Of a stretch of DNA of 64,000 bases, positions 40,773 through 47,011 are shown one piece after another. The position numbers were made by a program, and so were the translations under genes. The number at the start of each line of letters is the position of its first letter. The first letter of the stretch is position 1. Source of the DNA: Streptomyces acidicola (GTDB taxonomy: Bacteria; Actinomycetota; Actinomycetes; Streptomycetales; Streptomycetaceae); the NCBI RefSeq assembly GCF_009377235.1, contig NZ_VMNX01000001.1:62001-126000 (forward strand), read 5' to 3'. The notes below the pieces were generated by a model. It was not told the DNA's origin and ran no database searches. It saw only the letters and a list, made by a program, of their open reading frames with translations.

Positions 40773-40900
40773 TCAGTGCGCGGGGCAGAAGCAGAACGAG
40801 CCGTGACACATGTAGCAGCGCGGGCGTCCTCGGTGTGGTGCTTGACCGCCTCGTCGTCCGTCTCGTCGTACTCCTGGCGGCAGGTGGTGCACGTCTTCAT
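40773..40900 (-). pseudogene. Small zinc-binding protein gene with probable frameshift
   Basis: From ATG 40900 the leftward frame reads MKTCTTCRQEYDETDDEAVK and HHTED, a zinc knuckle. The uninterrupted frame then runs on without motif through the terminator to 40667 (77 residues). In the neighbouring frame the sequence continues as RPRCYMCHGSFCFCPAH and stops at 40773, right before the terminator, giving a second set of Cys/His ligands. A single missing C in GACGCCC (expected GACCGCCC) explains this. It is either a broken gene or a sequencing error. Confidence 0.55.
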
Positions 40901-41060
40901 GGCGCGGAGTGTGTCACAGCGGGGAGCCTAGGCGGCACGTCGAGAAACGACCGTCTATCGACACCCCTACCCCCAACTGCGTTCCTGCAGTTCGAGAGTG
41001 ACGCAAACTCGTGTCCTCAACTATGTCGCGTAAAGGGCTCAGAATCGCTACGCTCGGTTC

Positions 41061-41636
41061 ATGAGAATCGGATACGGCCGCGTCTCCACACGCGACCAGA
41101 ACCCAGACGCACAGGAGGACGCCCTCAAAGAAGCAGGATGCGATCCCGTCTTCGTCGACAAGGCCTCCGGCAAGCTAGCTTCCCGGCCCGAGCTCGACAA
41201 GGCGCTGATCGCCGCCCGCGAAGGAGACGAGTTCGTCATCACCAAGCTCGACCGGCTCGGACGCTCCCTGAAGAACCTCATCGAGCTCTCCGAGCAGCTG
41301 GAGAAGAAGGGCGTCAACCTCGTCGTCCTGAGCCAGGGCATCGACACCAGCACCCCGGCCGGGCGGATGTTCTTCCACATCCTCGGCGCCATCGCGGAGT
41401 TCGAGCGGTCCCTTATCGTCGAGCGCACTCGCGACGGCCTCGAAGCCGCCCGCGCCCGAGGCCGGGTCGGCGGCAGGAAGCAGGCCCTTAAGCCGCGCCA
41501 GGTCAAGCTCGCCCAGGAGATGTACGACGAGCTGGGCGAGGACGGGAAACGCAAGCACACCGTGCAGGCCATCGCCGACGAACTCGGCGTCGCCCGCACC
41601 ACCATCTACCGGTACCTGGAGAGGAAGAACTCATGA
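41061..41636 (+). CDS. Serine recombinase (resolvase/invertase family)
   Basis: A 191-residue protein with ATG. N-terminal catalytic domain: IGYGRVSTRDQN with the nucleophile Ser9, then KLDRLGRS and ERSLIVERTRDGLEAA; C-terminal HTH (VQAIADELGVARTTIYRYL). Length and layout match small resolvases/invertases, not the large integrases. As the phage also has a tyrosine integrase, this enzyme may resolve multimers or invert a segment. An inverted repeat AACTGC/GCAGTT at 40975-40992 upstream could be part of a target site. Confidence 0.85.
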   Translation: MRIGYGRVSTRDQNPDAQEDALKEAGCDPVFVDKASGKLASRPELDKALIAAREGDEFVITKLDRLGRSLKNLIELSEQLEKKGVNLVVLSQGIDTSTPAGRMFFHILGAIAEFERSLIVERTRDGLEAARARGRVGGRKQALKPRQVKLAQEMYDELGEDGKRKHTVQAIADELGVARTTIYRYLERKNS

Positions 41637-41992
41637 GCATGAACGGACTAGGCAACGTCAAGATCGGTGACAACCTCGTCCTCGTCACGGGCAACCGCTT
41701 CCGAGGTGACGAGCCCGTCACCGTTTCGCGAGTCGGCCGTAAGTACCTGTACGTGTCCCTCCACGGGTACGAGCGCCGGGAGCGGTTCGACCGGAAGACG
41801 GGAGCCGAGGAGGGCAACGTCGGAGTCCGTGCCCGACTGATGACACAAAAGCAGTACGAGGAGATGAACCAGCGCAGGTCGCTGTTCATGGAGTTGCTGG
41901 CCGCCGGGATCGACGTCAAGCACGAGGTGCGCTCCGAGGTGACCACGGACCAGCTCCGTGCCCTGCTCGCCGTCATCAAGCCCGCCGCCTGA
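41633..41992 (+). CDS. Small beta-barrel (KOW-like) protein, partner of the resolvase gene
   Basis: A 119-residue protein in an ATGA overlap with the resolvase gene. Residues 8-55 (VKIGDNLVLVTGNRFRGDEP, then VSRVGRKYLYVSL) form an SH3/KOW-type barrel; the second half is helical. Translational coupling suggests a joint function, but no precedent is known to me. Confidence 0.65.
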   Translation: MSMNGLGNVKIGDNLVLVTGNRFRGDEPVTVSRVGRKYLYVSLHGYERRERFDRKTGAEEGNVGVRARLMTQKQYEEMNQRRSLFMELLAAGIDVKHEVRSEVTTDQLRALLAVIKPAA

Positions 41993-42008
41993 CTGACAGC
42001 AGCAACGG

Positions 42009-42037
42009 CGCCCCGCCCAGGGTAAGTGGGCGGGGCG
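42009..42037. terminator. Bidirectional terminator
   Basis: CGCCCCGCCCA and TGGGCGGGGCG form a perfect 11-bp stem with a seven-base loop between converging genes (stop at 41992 and stop at 42051). Confidence 0.75.
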
Positions 42038-42050
42038 TCGTCGCGTCAGC

Positions 42051-42257
42051 CTACTGGCTCTCGATCGAGAACCCGTCGTGCCCCTCGCAGATGAGGTCGG
42101 GGCAGTACCAGAGGACGGACACGTCCGGGTTGACGCCGCCGCCCATGTCGGCCTGGACGCGCTTGTCGACACGGCTCAGCCGGCCGCAGTGGATACAGGG
42201 ATGGTCGCGAAGCCCGCGGGCTTCGGACTGGCTGTAGATGGTCTTCGGAGTGCTCAT
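42051..42257 (-). CDS. Small zinc-binding protein
   Basis: A 68-residue protein from ATG 42257. HPCIHCGRLSR and YCPDLICEGHD supply Cys/His ligands for one zinc. Starts MSTPKTIYSQSEARGLRDH. Facing the terminator at 42009. No function assigned. Confidence 0.6.
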   Translation of the reverse strand: MSTPKTIYSQSEARGLRDHPCIHCGRLSRVDKRVQADMGGGVNPDVSVLWYCPDLICEGHDGFSIESQ

Positions 42258-42370
42258 GCTGGGACGGTAAGGCCATTTCGGCGGAGTGTTCCCCCGGCCC
42301 TCGACAGCCCCGTGCCACACTGGCTGTGGCGCCCGTCTCGTCCCCCGTCGAGTCGGGCGCCGCTGTCTTG

Positions 42371-42865
42371 TTAGGAGTAGGTCCACCGCCATGCGTTGGA
42401 GCTGTACACGCACTTGATCCTCGCGCCGCTGGCGGTGGTCGTGCTGGCCCCGTGGTCACTGTTCCGGCAGAACTGTCCTGCCGAGTAGCAGTTGCCCGAG
42501 CTGGAGACGATCGAGCACGTGCCCGTGGTGTCGCTGCCGCTGTCGCTTCCGCTACTGCTGTTGGTGTCGGCGACCTGGGCACGGGCGGTTTTGGTGACGG
42601 TGACCGTGGGCTGTGGCTTGGCCTTGGCTTTGATGGTCTCGGTGACGGTTGGGCCTGGCTCGGGTGTGGCCGTCACGGTGATGGTCGCGGCTGGCGCGGA
42701 TTTGATCTCGGCGGCGGGTTGCTGCCCGCCGTTCCCGGTGGCGGCGATCAGCGCGCCGGCGATGAACAGGCCCGAGCCGCCAGCCCATACGCGGGGGCGC
42801 CTGTAGAGCGGGCGGGTGTCGGCCGGGCGTGGCGCTGGCGGCATGGGCGTGTACGGGTTGGTCAT
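42371..42865 (-). CDS. Membrane protein with Ser/Thr-rich extracytoplasmic region
   Basis: A 164-residue protein from ATG 42865, which has GGGGGGA upstream (a longer form would start at 42904). A Pro-rich cytoplasmic N-terminus, one transmembrane segment (VWAGGSGLFIAGALIAATG), a Thr/Pro/Ser linker, and a small domain with four Cys (GTCSIVSSSGNCYSAGQFC, later IKCVY) facing outside. I recall similar proteins in Streptomyces. Possible surface cargo of the lysogen. Confidence 0.65.
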   Translation of the reverse strand: MTNPYTPMPPAPRPADTRPLYRRPRVWAGGSGLFIAGALIAATGNGGQQPAAEIKSAPAATITVTATPEPGPTVTETIKAKAKPQPTVTVTKTARAQVADTNSSSGSDSGSDTTGTCSIVSSSGNCYSAGQFCRNSDHGASTTTASGARIKCVYSSNAWRWTYS

Positions 42866-42961
42866 CGTCCCCCCTGCTTGTGGTGGAGCGACGACGGTAG
42901 TCATCTGGTGGGGCGCTGGTGGGTGTATGGGGGAGTAGTCACCTTTTCGTGACAGATGGTG

Positions 42962-42997
42962 GTGCGCGCCCCGCCGTCAGGGCGGGCGCCCGCGCAC
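42962..42997. terminator. Hairpin terminator for the leftward gene 43002-43181
   Basis: GTGCGCG and CGCGCAC form the outer stem, with CCCGCC/GGGCGG pairing inside; it starts five bases after the leftward stop codon. Confidence 0.55.
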
Positions 42998-43001
42998 GGT
43001 C

Positions 43002-43181
43002 CTACACCTGGGGGAGTTGGCCGGGCTTGACCGGCACGATCTCCACGTTGGTGCTGCCTGCCGCTTCGAGTACGGACTTCTGCCGTCCGGCGCTGGTCTC
43101 GTCGTAGGCGACAGCGGATGCCCGCGGTGTGCCGTCGGTGTCGGTCCAGGTGAGCGCGTAGTTCTGCATGGTGGTCGTCAT
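43002..43181 (-). CDS. Hypothetical 59-residue protein
   Basis: A short leftward gene from ATG 43181 to TAG 43002: starts MTTTMQNYALTWTDTDGTPR and ends PVKPGQLPQV. A small strand-rich fold with a helix (GRQKSVLEAAG). It is directly followed by a terminator. I recall this pattern in Streptomyces hypothetical proteins. Confidence 0.6.
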   Translation of the reverse strand: MTTTMQNYALTWTDTDGTPRASAVAYDETSAGRQKSVLEAAGSTNVEIVPVKPGQLPQV

Positions 43182-43188
43182 GCGCTCA

Positions 43189-43360
43189 TCATCGCTGGCG
43201 GCACTGACAGCGCCTGGCTCGCGGGCTGGTGGGGCGGCTCATAGGCTGGTGCTGCTCGGGGCAGCCTGCGGAGGTCAGCCATACCTGCCATCTGGCTTCG
43301 TGTGGTGAGCGCCACCGAGACGCATTCGATCTCGTTCCACCAGTACCACCGGGAGGACAT
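43189..43360 (-). pseudogene. Small gene with probable +1 frameshift
   Basis: From ATG 43360 the frame reads MSSRWYWWNEIECVSVALT and then loses character, while the neighbouring frame continues sensibly as HEARWQVWLTSAGCPEQHQP and ends with RCQCRQR at a TGA at 43189-43191. One extra A in CTCACCACACG explains the break. The joined product of about 56 residues has Trp-rich and Cys-ended character like Streptomyces mini-proteins. Either decayed or a sequencing error. Confidence 0.4.
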
Positions 43361-43426
43361 GGGCCGCGTCCGCTAGGCCGCCAGGAAGACGGTGAAGAAG
43401 ACCGCGGGCCGGGCGAAGCGCAGCGC

Positions 43427-43762
43427 CTAGTCGAGCACGCCGAGCTCCGTGTCCGGCCTGCAGTGCGTGCACGCCGCCACGCCTTCCGTGAGCGCCCGGA
43501 CGGCCTGGTCCCGCCCGATTCCGCGCACGTTCTTCCCCGCCATGTGGCAGCCGCCGACGTGCACTGCGACGGGATGTCGTCCACCCAGGGACTGCTGCAA
43601 CAGCCAGTCCGGGGCGGGTGGCCGACGCTCTTCGCCGCGGCGCCGCTCGGCTTCCCGCTGCTCTTCTCGGGCGATCCATTGCCGGGTGCGTTGGAGGTCG
43701 GCGAGCTGGATGCGCTCAAGGAAGCGCAGCATGTCGAGACGGGACGGCGGGCTATCGTTCAC
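43427..43762 (-). CDS. DUF6233-like protein
   Basis: A 111-residue protein from GTG 43762. VNDSPPSRLDMLRFLERIQL, TRQWIAREEQREAERRRGEE, PAPDWLLQ, VHVGGCHMAGK and the end ACTHCRPDTELGVLD match the DUF6233 pattern found in many Streptomyces proteins. Function of the family is unknown to me. The ORF extends upstream but the conserved part starts here. Confidence 0.75.
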   Translation of the reverse strand: MNDSPPSRLDMLRFLERIQLADLQRTRQWIAREEQREAERRRGEERRPPAPDWLLQQSLGGRHPVAVHVGGCHMAGKNVRGIGRDQAVRALTEGVAACTHCRPDTELGVLD

Positions 43763-44089
43763 GCGTTCGATTCTATGGCGTAGGATCCCCCGCGTCGCAT
43801 CGGAGAGGAGCAAGCCTGGACGTCGACGAGCTGCTGGCCATGCACGCCGTGAACGTTTCCCGCCTGCCGCCTGCCGCCTGCCGCCTGCCGCCTGCCGCCT
43901 GCCCCTGCAGCGCCACACCACCGCGAGGTGCTCGAATACGACGACGAATGATCGCCGCTCGCGCCTGACCAACCCTCGTTGTCGGTGGCGGCTCGTACAG
44001 TTGGAGCCACGTATCCGCGCTGCATGGCTGCACGCGCTCGCCCCGCCCGGAGTGATGCCCGGTGCGGGGCGCTCGACTTAGGAGGGCCT
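43763..44089. other. Noncoding stretch with 7-bp tandem repeat; possible gene remnant
   Basis: A 327-bp gap. It holds six CCGCCTG repeats (43860-43901) and a hairpin GCCCCGC/GCGGGGC (about 44049-44079) just before the next gene. The rightward text before the repeats (LDVDELLAMHAVNVSRLP, after GAGAGGAG at about 43802) resembles the start of a small protein, but no intact gene follows. A decayed gene is possible; nothing else is visible. Confidence 0.4.
43860..43901. repeat. Tandem repeat, six copies of CCGCCTG
   Basis: Six exact 7-bp copies followed by a degenerate seventh (CCCCTGC). Because 7 is not a multiple of 3, changes in copy number would shift any reading frame across it, which may explain the lack of an intact gene here. 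Confidence 0.85.
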
Positions 44090-44596
44090 GTGGCTCCGTT
44101 CTCGCCGACGATCAACCTCGTCTGTTCGGTGCTGCTCACCATGGGCGAGGCATGGGTGGAGCTCCCGGTAGCCCGCGAGATCTGGGAGGAAGACGGCCCA
44201 GTCCGCGACATGCTCACCGACAAGGTGAGGTCCGAGCTGGCGGCAGTCGTCCTCAAAGAGACAGGCCTCCAACTCGACGACGCCTTCCTGGCCACACTGC
44301 CGGTGACCGTTCAAGACCCAGACGTCGGGCCCGCTGGAGCCCCAAGCCGAGCTGCGGAGTGCGCGGTCGTCTGCGTGGGCGGCCCTCGCGACGGCACCCG
44401 CCTGAAGCTGGACCGCGCACACCCGGGCCTCGCCGTTCAGCTGCCTCTTGAGGAGCCGTTGTCGGCCCTGTTCGAGGCGGCTGCCGGGAAGGTGGCCCCG
44501 ATCCGACGGGCCCTGTACGTGCCGATCGTCGAAGGCGGGCGCTGCAGCCGGGCTGATGACGGAGCGTGGCGATTCCGCTGGGACGGGGACTGCTAG
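44090..44596 (+). CDS. Hypothetical protein
   Basis: A 168-residue protein from GTG 44090 with AGGAGGG upstream. Helical first half (LVCSVLLTMGEAWVELPVAR) and a beta-rich second half starting ECAVVCVGGPRDGTRL and ending FRWDGDC. No family recognised. The second part, with the V-C-V-G-G-P-x-D-G pattern, resembles small beta domains in phage accessory proteins. Confidence 0.6.
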   Translation: MAPFSPTINLVCSVLLTMGEAWVELPVAREIWEEDGPVRDMLTDKVRSELAAVVLKETGLQLDDAFLATLPVTVQDPDVGPAGAPSRAAECAVVCVGGPRDGTRLKLDRAHPGLAVQLPLEEPLSALFEAAAGKVAPIRRALYVPIVEGGRCSRADDGAWRFRWDGDC

Positions 44597-44799
44597 CCCG
44601 CCATCTCCGAGTGCCGCACGATCCGCTTGAGCTCCATCTCGACCTCGTACCGGGAGGCGTCGACTTCGTCGCGGGCGATGAATGCGCCGACCCCAGCATG
44701 GACGGCGAGGGCGGTGTCGACGGTGAGCTGGCCGCGCTGAATCTCGCCCCACGCCGCACGTTCGTGCTCGATCAGGTCGTCAGGTAGTTCGATTGCCAC
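44593..44799 (-). CDS. Hypothetical small protein
   Basis: A 68-residue leftward protein with GTG start. Pattern ELPDDLIEHERAAWGEIQRG, then LTVDTALAVHAGV and a C-terminal basic helix, which I recall from Streptomyces hypothetical proteins. Its last codons overlap the rightward gene ending at 44596. Confidence 0.6.
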   Translation of the reverse strand: MAIELPDDLIEHERAAWGEIQRGQLTVDTALAVHAGVGAFIARDEVDASRYEVEMELKRIVRHSEMAG

Positions 44800-44808
44800 G
44801 CGGTAAGG

Positions 44809-45003
44809 TTACGCCGCCTTCACGATCTCCCCGCACGCCCGCTCCGCCGCGACGGCCAGCGTCCACTCCTCGACGAGCAGCGCGTACCGGGCCCGCTGCT
44901 CAGCCGTCAGCCGCACCGCCGGATGCGGCCACAACGCACGGATCTCCGCGTTGACCTGCTCGGCAGGCCGCACGGAACCCGGCGACAGGGGATTAGACGG
45001 CAT
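44809..45003 (-). CDS. Hypothetical small protein
   Basis: A 64-residue helical protein (MPSNPLSPGSVRPAEQVNAE, then LTAEQRARYALLVEEW). A common type in Streptomyces, usually next to GntR-type regulators and the previous gene, as here. Probably one leftward operon with 44593 and maybe 45037. Confidence 0.65.
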   Translation of the reverse strand: MPSNPLSPGSVRPAEQVNAEIRALWPHPAVRLTAEQRARYALLVEEWTLAVAAERACGEIVKAA

Positions 45004-45036
45004 GCGGGCAAGTCTAGGAGCCGGGTCTGACAGTGG

Positions 45037-45282
45037 TCAGGACTCCGACGGCCGCGGCAGCTCGGTGACGAACGTCCCCACGCCGGGATACATGACGGCC
45101 AGCCCCGCCTTCCGCAGCTCTGTCAACACGCGCTTCGCGGTCACCTGGCTAATCCCGAACTCGTCGCAGATTGCCATCGCGGACGGAAGCCTGCCTCCGG
45201 GCGTGTAGGTGCCGTCGACGATCCGCTCCCGCATTACGTCACACACCTGCCGCCACCTGGGTACTTCCGGCTCCCACCTCAT
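45037..45282 (-). CDS. GntR-family mini-regulator
   Basis: An 81-residue protein consisting of a GntR winged helix only: WRQVCDVMRERIVDGTYTPG, LPSAMAICDEFGISQVTAKR, VLTELRKAGLAVMYPGVGTF. It lacks the ligand-binding domain of full-length GntR proteins, like many Streptomyces plasmid and phage regulators. The tandem 9-bp repeats at 45328-45354 in the divergent upstream region are the likely operator. Confidence 0.85.
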   Translation of the reverse strand: MRWEPEVPRWRQVCDVMRERIVDGTYTPGGRLPSAMAICDEFGISQVTAKRVLTELRKAGLAVMYPGVGTFVTELPRPSES

Positions 45283-45327
45283 GATCCAAGACGCTAGGTG
45301 GGCTTAGCCGAACAGGCGAGATGAGAC

Positions 45328-45354
45328 CGCCTATACGACCTATACCGCCTATTC
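45328..45354. promoter_or_regulatory. Three tandem 9-bp repeats (candidate GntR operator)
   Basis: CGCCTATAC, GACCTATAC and CGCCTATTC follow each other without gaps between the leftward GntR gene (start 45282) and the rightward gene at 45441. TATGGT at 45363-45368 could be the -10 of the rightward promoter, so a bound regulator would control both directions. Confidence 0.55.
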
Positions 45355-45440
45355 CGCGAGAGTATGGTGACCCACAGCACAAAACGCCCCCCGGACGCGG
45401 GCCAGCATCCGGGAGGCAGCCGACGATCGGAGCGTCGACC

Positions 45441-45686
45441 ATGGACGAGCGTAGAGACCCGCCGCCCACACCAGAACCCGGCGTGCCGCGCCAAATGAAC
45501 GCCCCCAGCGGCGAGCTCAGCCCCGTCCAGCAGGCCCGGCGCCGCTACGTCCAACACGTCACCGACGAGTGCGCCAGGTGCAGGGACGTCGACCGCGACC
45601 GCTGCGACGAAGGTGAACGGCTGTACCGGGCCTGGATCGATGTCTGCGACGACGCCTACCGCCAGCTCTCCGACCACACCCAGTGA
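45441..45686 (+). CDS. Hypothetical small protein with Cys-rich helix
   Basis: An 81-residue protein with ATG. A Pro-rich N-terminus is followed by SPVQQARRRYVQHVTDECAR, C-R-D-V-D-R-D-R-C and a YRAWIDVCDDAYRQL helix: four Cys in a helical frame, perhaps a zinc-binding helical hairpin. Divergent from the GntR gene and probably regulated by it. Confidence 0.65.
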   Translation: MDERRDPPPTPEPGVPRQMNAPSGELSPVQQARRRYVQHVTDECARCRDVDRDRCDEGERLYRAWIDVCDDAYRQLSDHTQ

Positions 45687-45856
45687 GCGCCACCCGCCGC
45701 CAAAGCCTTGCAGCGGGCGGGTAGTTGAGTTACCCGAGGGAACGTTTGGCCATGGCCTGACCTGCGGGTGAGGAATTCACACGGAGCGCTTTCGGTTCAC
45801 GCGGATCTATGCAGACTGCGTACTTGCCTCAGGGGTGCCCGCGTATTGACGATGAT

Positions 45857-46099
45857 TCAGTAACCGCGGAGGAGGTCGGTGACGTGCACACCCAAGACGC
45901 GCGCGATCTTTATGAGCGACGAGATCCGGGCGTCGCGCGTGCCAGCCTCAATGCCCTGCAGGGTGGCGCGGGAGAGGCCGGCCGAGAGGTGTAGGGCTTC
46001 CTGGGTCATGTTCTGGCGAAGCCGGGTAACGCGGATACGGTCGCCGATGGCGCGGCGGCGTTCGAGGAGCCAGGCGTCATCATCGGGCAGGTGTGGCAC
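45857..46099 (-). CDS. XRE-family transcriptional regulator
   Basis: An 80-residue protein with GTG start. A complete Cro/CI-type HTH: IRVTRLRQNMTQEALHLSAG, LSRATLQGIEAGTRDARISS, LIKIARVLGVHVTDLL. Nothing but the DNA-binding domain. A palindrome GCCTCG-TAAA-CGAGGC lies 36 bases upstream of its start. It could be an additional regulator of the accessory genes; the main immunity repressor is more likely the gene at 48937. Confidence 0.85.
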   Translation of the reverse strand: MPHLPDDDAWLLERRRAIGDRIRVTRLRQNMTQEALHLSAGLSRATLQGIEAGTRDARISSLIKIARVLGVHVTDLLRGY

Positions 46100-46134
46100 T
46101 CGACAAACGCTCTGGCCTGCATGATCATAAGTCA

Positions 46135-46150
46135 GCCTCGTAAACGAGGC
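46135..46150. promoter_or_regulatory. Palindrome upstream of the XRE gene
   Basis: GCCTCG-TAAA-CGAGGC, a perfect 6-bp inverted repeat, followed rightward by ATTATTTGATCTT. Either the autoregulatory operator of the leftward XRE gene or a rightward terminator; the upstream position relative to the XRE gene favours an operator. Confidence 0.5.
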
Positions 46151-46323
46151 ATTATTTGATCTTGAAGTTAGTCGAGCCGCTTCATTGCTTGTTCCGCATG
46201 ACCCACCCCCCTCGCTCGCAGCCCTGTCGCGTGCTGGCGTGCGCTACAGGGTGACAGGTAACGTCCAGATTCGAACGAATGTTCACGCCGTATGACGCAG
46301 ACGGCCAACCGACGGGAGAAGAG

Positions 46324-46584
46324 ATGGACCGCCAGCAGATCCTCGACCTCTATACCTGGCAGCCGGGGACCTGCTTTCGCCACCCAGGTGGCGGAACCGT
46401 CGACACTGCCCTCGTCAAGATGATCAAGCCCCGAGCTGGCCAGCCGGAAGAAGTGCGCGCCTGTCGCGATTGCGTCCTCGTCATGGAGGGCTGTCGCCGC
46501 AACACTGCCGAACAGGCTGGCGTCGAGTACGAGCCGGGGCATGTCGGGGAAGCGGTCGTGGCGAGGTGTCCCGGCAGTTCATAG
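46324..46584 (+). CDS. Hypothetical protein
   Basis: An 86-residue protein; ATG 46324 has GGGAGAAG just upstream and gives the N-terminus MDRQQILDLYTWQPGTCFRH, which I recall from Streptomyces proteins (an ATG at 46279 would add 15 residues). It has two further Cys in RACRDCVLVMEGC. Function unknown. Lies next to the putative attP. Confidence 0.65.
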   Translation: MDRQQILDLYTWQPGTCFRHPGGGTVDTALVKMIKPRAGQPEEVRACRDCVLVMEGCRRNTAEQAGVEYEPGHVGEAVVARCPGSS

Positions 46585-46602
46585 GGCATCTACGGCGATG
46601 GA

Positions 46603-47011
46603 TTCCGGGGAGGATCTGGGGAGCAGGGCCTTCCGGGGAGCGTTTGGGGGCGTGGAGAAATGCCACCCGTCACCACTCGGCACCACTCAAGGACACTAGA
46701 TACCAGCAGGTCAGGACCTTCGAGAGTCAACCGCACTTCATCGCCGCAGACCGCACGGGCCTGGCCTGGCAGAACACGGCTTATAACCAGCCGCCGCACA
46801 CGAGCTTCTTCATCGGCAACAAGATGCCGACGGCACCCCGGCCGACGGTCTACACGCCATGACCTGCTGAAACAGCATCGATTCCTGAGCTGAAAGAGCG
46901 GCCATCGAGGGGTCCTCGGTGGCCGCTCAACTCATGATCCATCCGAGCTGGGGAGCGTCTGGGGAGATCCACTTTGAAGCGCAGTATCAGGACTCTCAGG
47001 AGACTCCCCGG
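46603..47011. other. Candidate attP region with repeated CYGGGGAG sites
   Basis: The gene-free part is 46585-46931. CCGGGGAG or CTGGGGAG occurs at 46605, 46616 and 46633 on one side, and at 46948 and 46959, with an inverted copy at 47004, on the other side inside the 3' end of the integrase gene. Two clusters of short sites flanking about 300 bp is the layout of arm-type sites around an attachment core in lambda-like attP. The core itself cannot be picked by eye; no tRNA-like end is recognised. Confidence 0.45.
46896..46928. terminator. Terminator of the integrase gene
   Basis: GAGCGGCCA/TGGCCGCTC (9 bp), one T-G pair, then CGAGG/CCTCG (5 bp) around a three-base loop: a 15-pair stem three bases after the leftward integrase stop. 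The leftward strand continues with TTT. Confidence 0.75.

Noticed and set aside
43302..43430. Rightward reading with an in-frame TAG (HSISFHQYHREDMGRVR, stop, AARKTVKKTAGRAKRSA)
   Set aside because: It looked like stop-codon readthrough, but the opposite strand gives a better frameshifted small gene at 43189-43360, and there is no ribosome binding site.
43815..43968. Possible start of a small metallopeptidase-like (ImmA/IrrE) protein, LDVDELLAMHAVNV
   Set aside because: Only the first residues look right, the start codon would be CTG, and the 7-bp repeat destroys the frame; no HExxH motif follows.
46740..46800. Possible tRNA-like anticodon arm (CGGCTTATAACCAGCCG)
   Set aside because: No acceptor stem, D-arm or T-arm (GGTTCGAATC type) could be found around it. 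No tRNA gene was recognised anywhere in the window.
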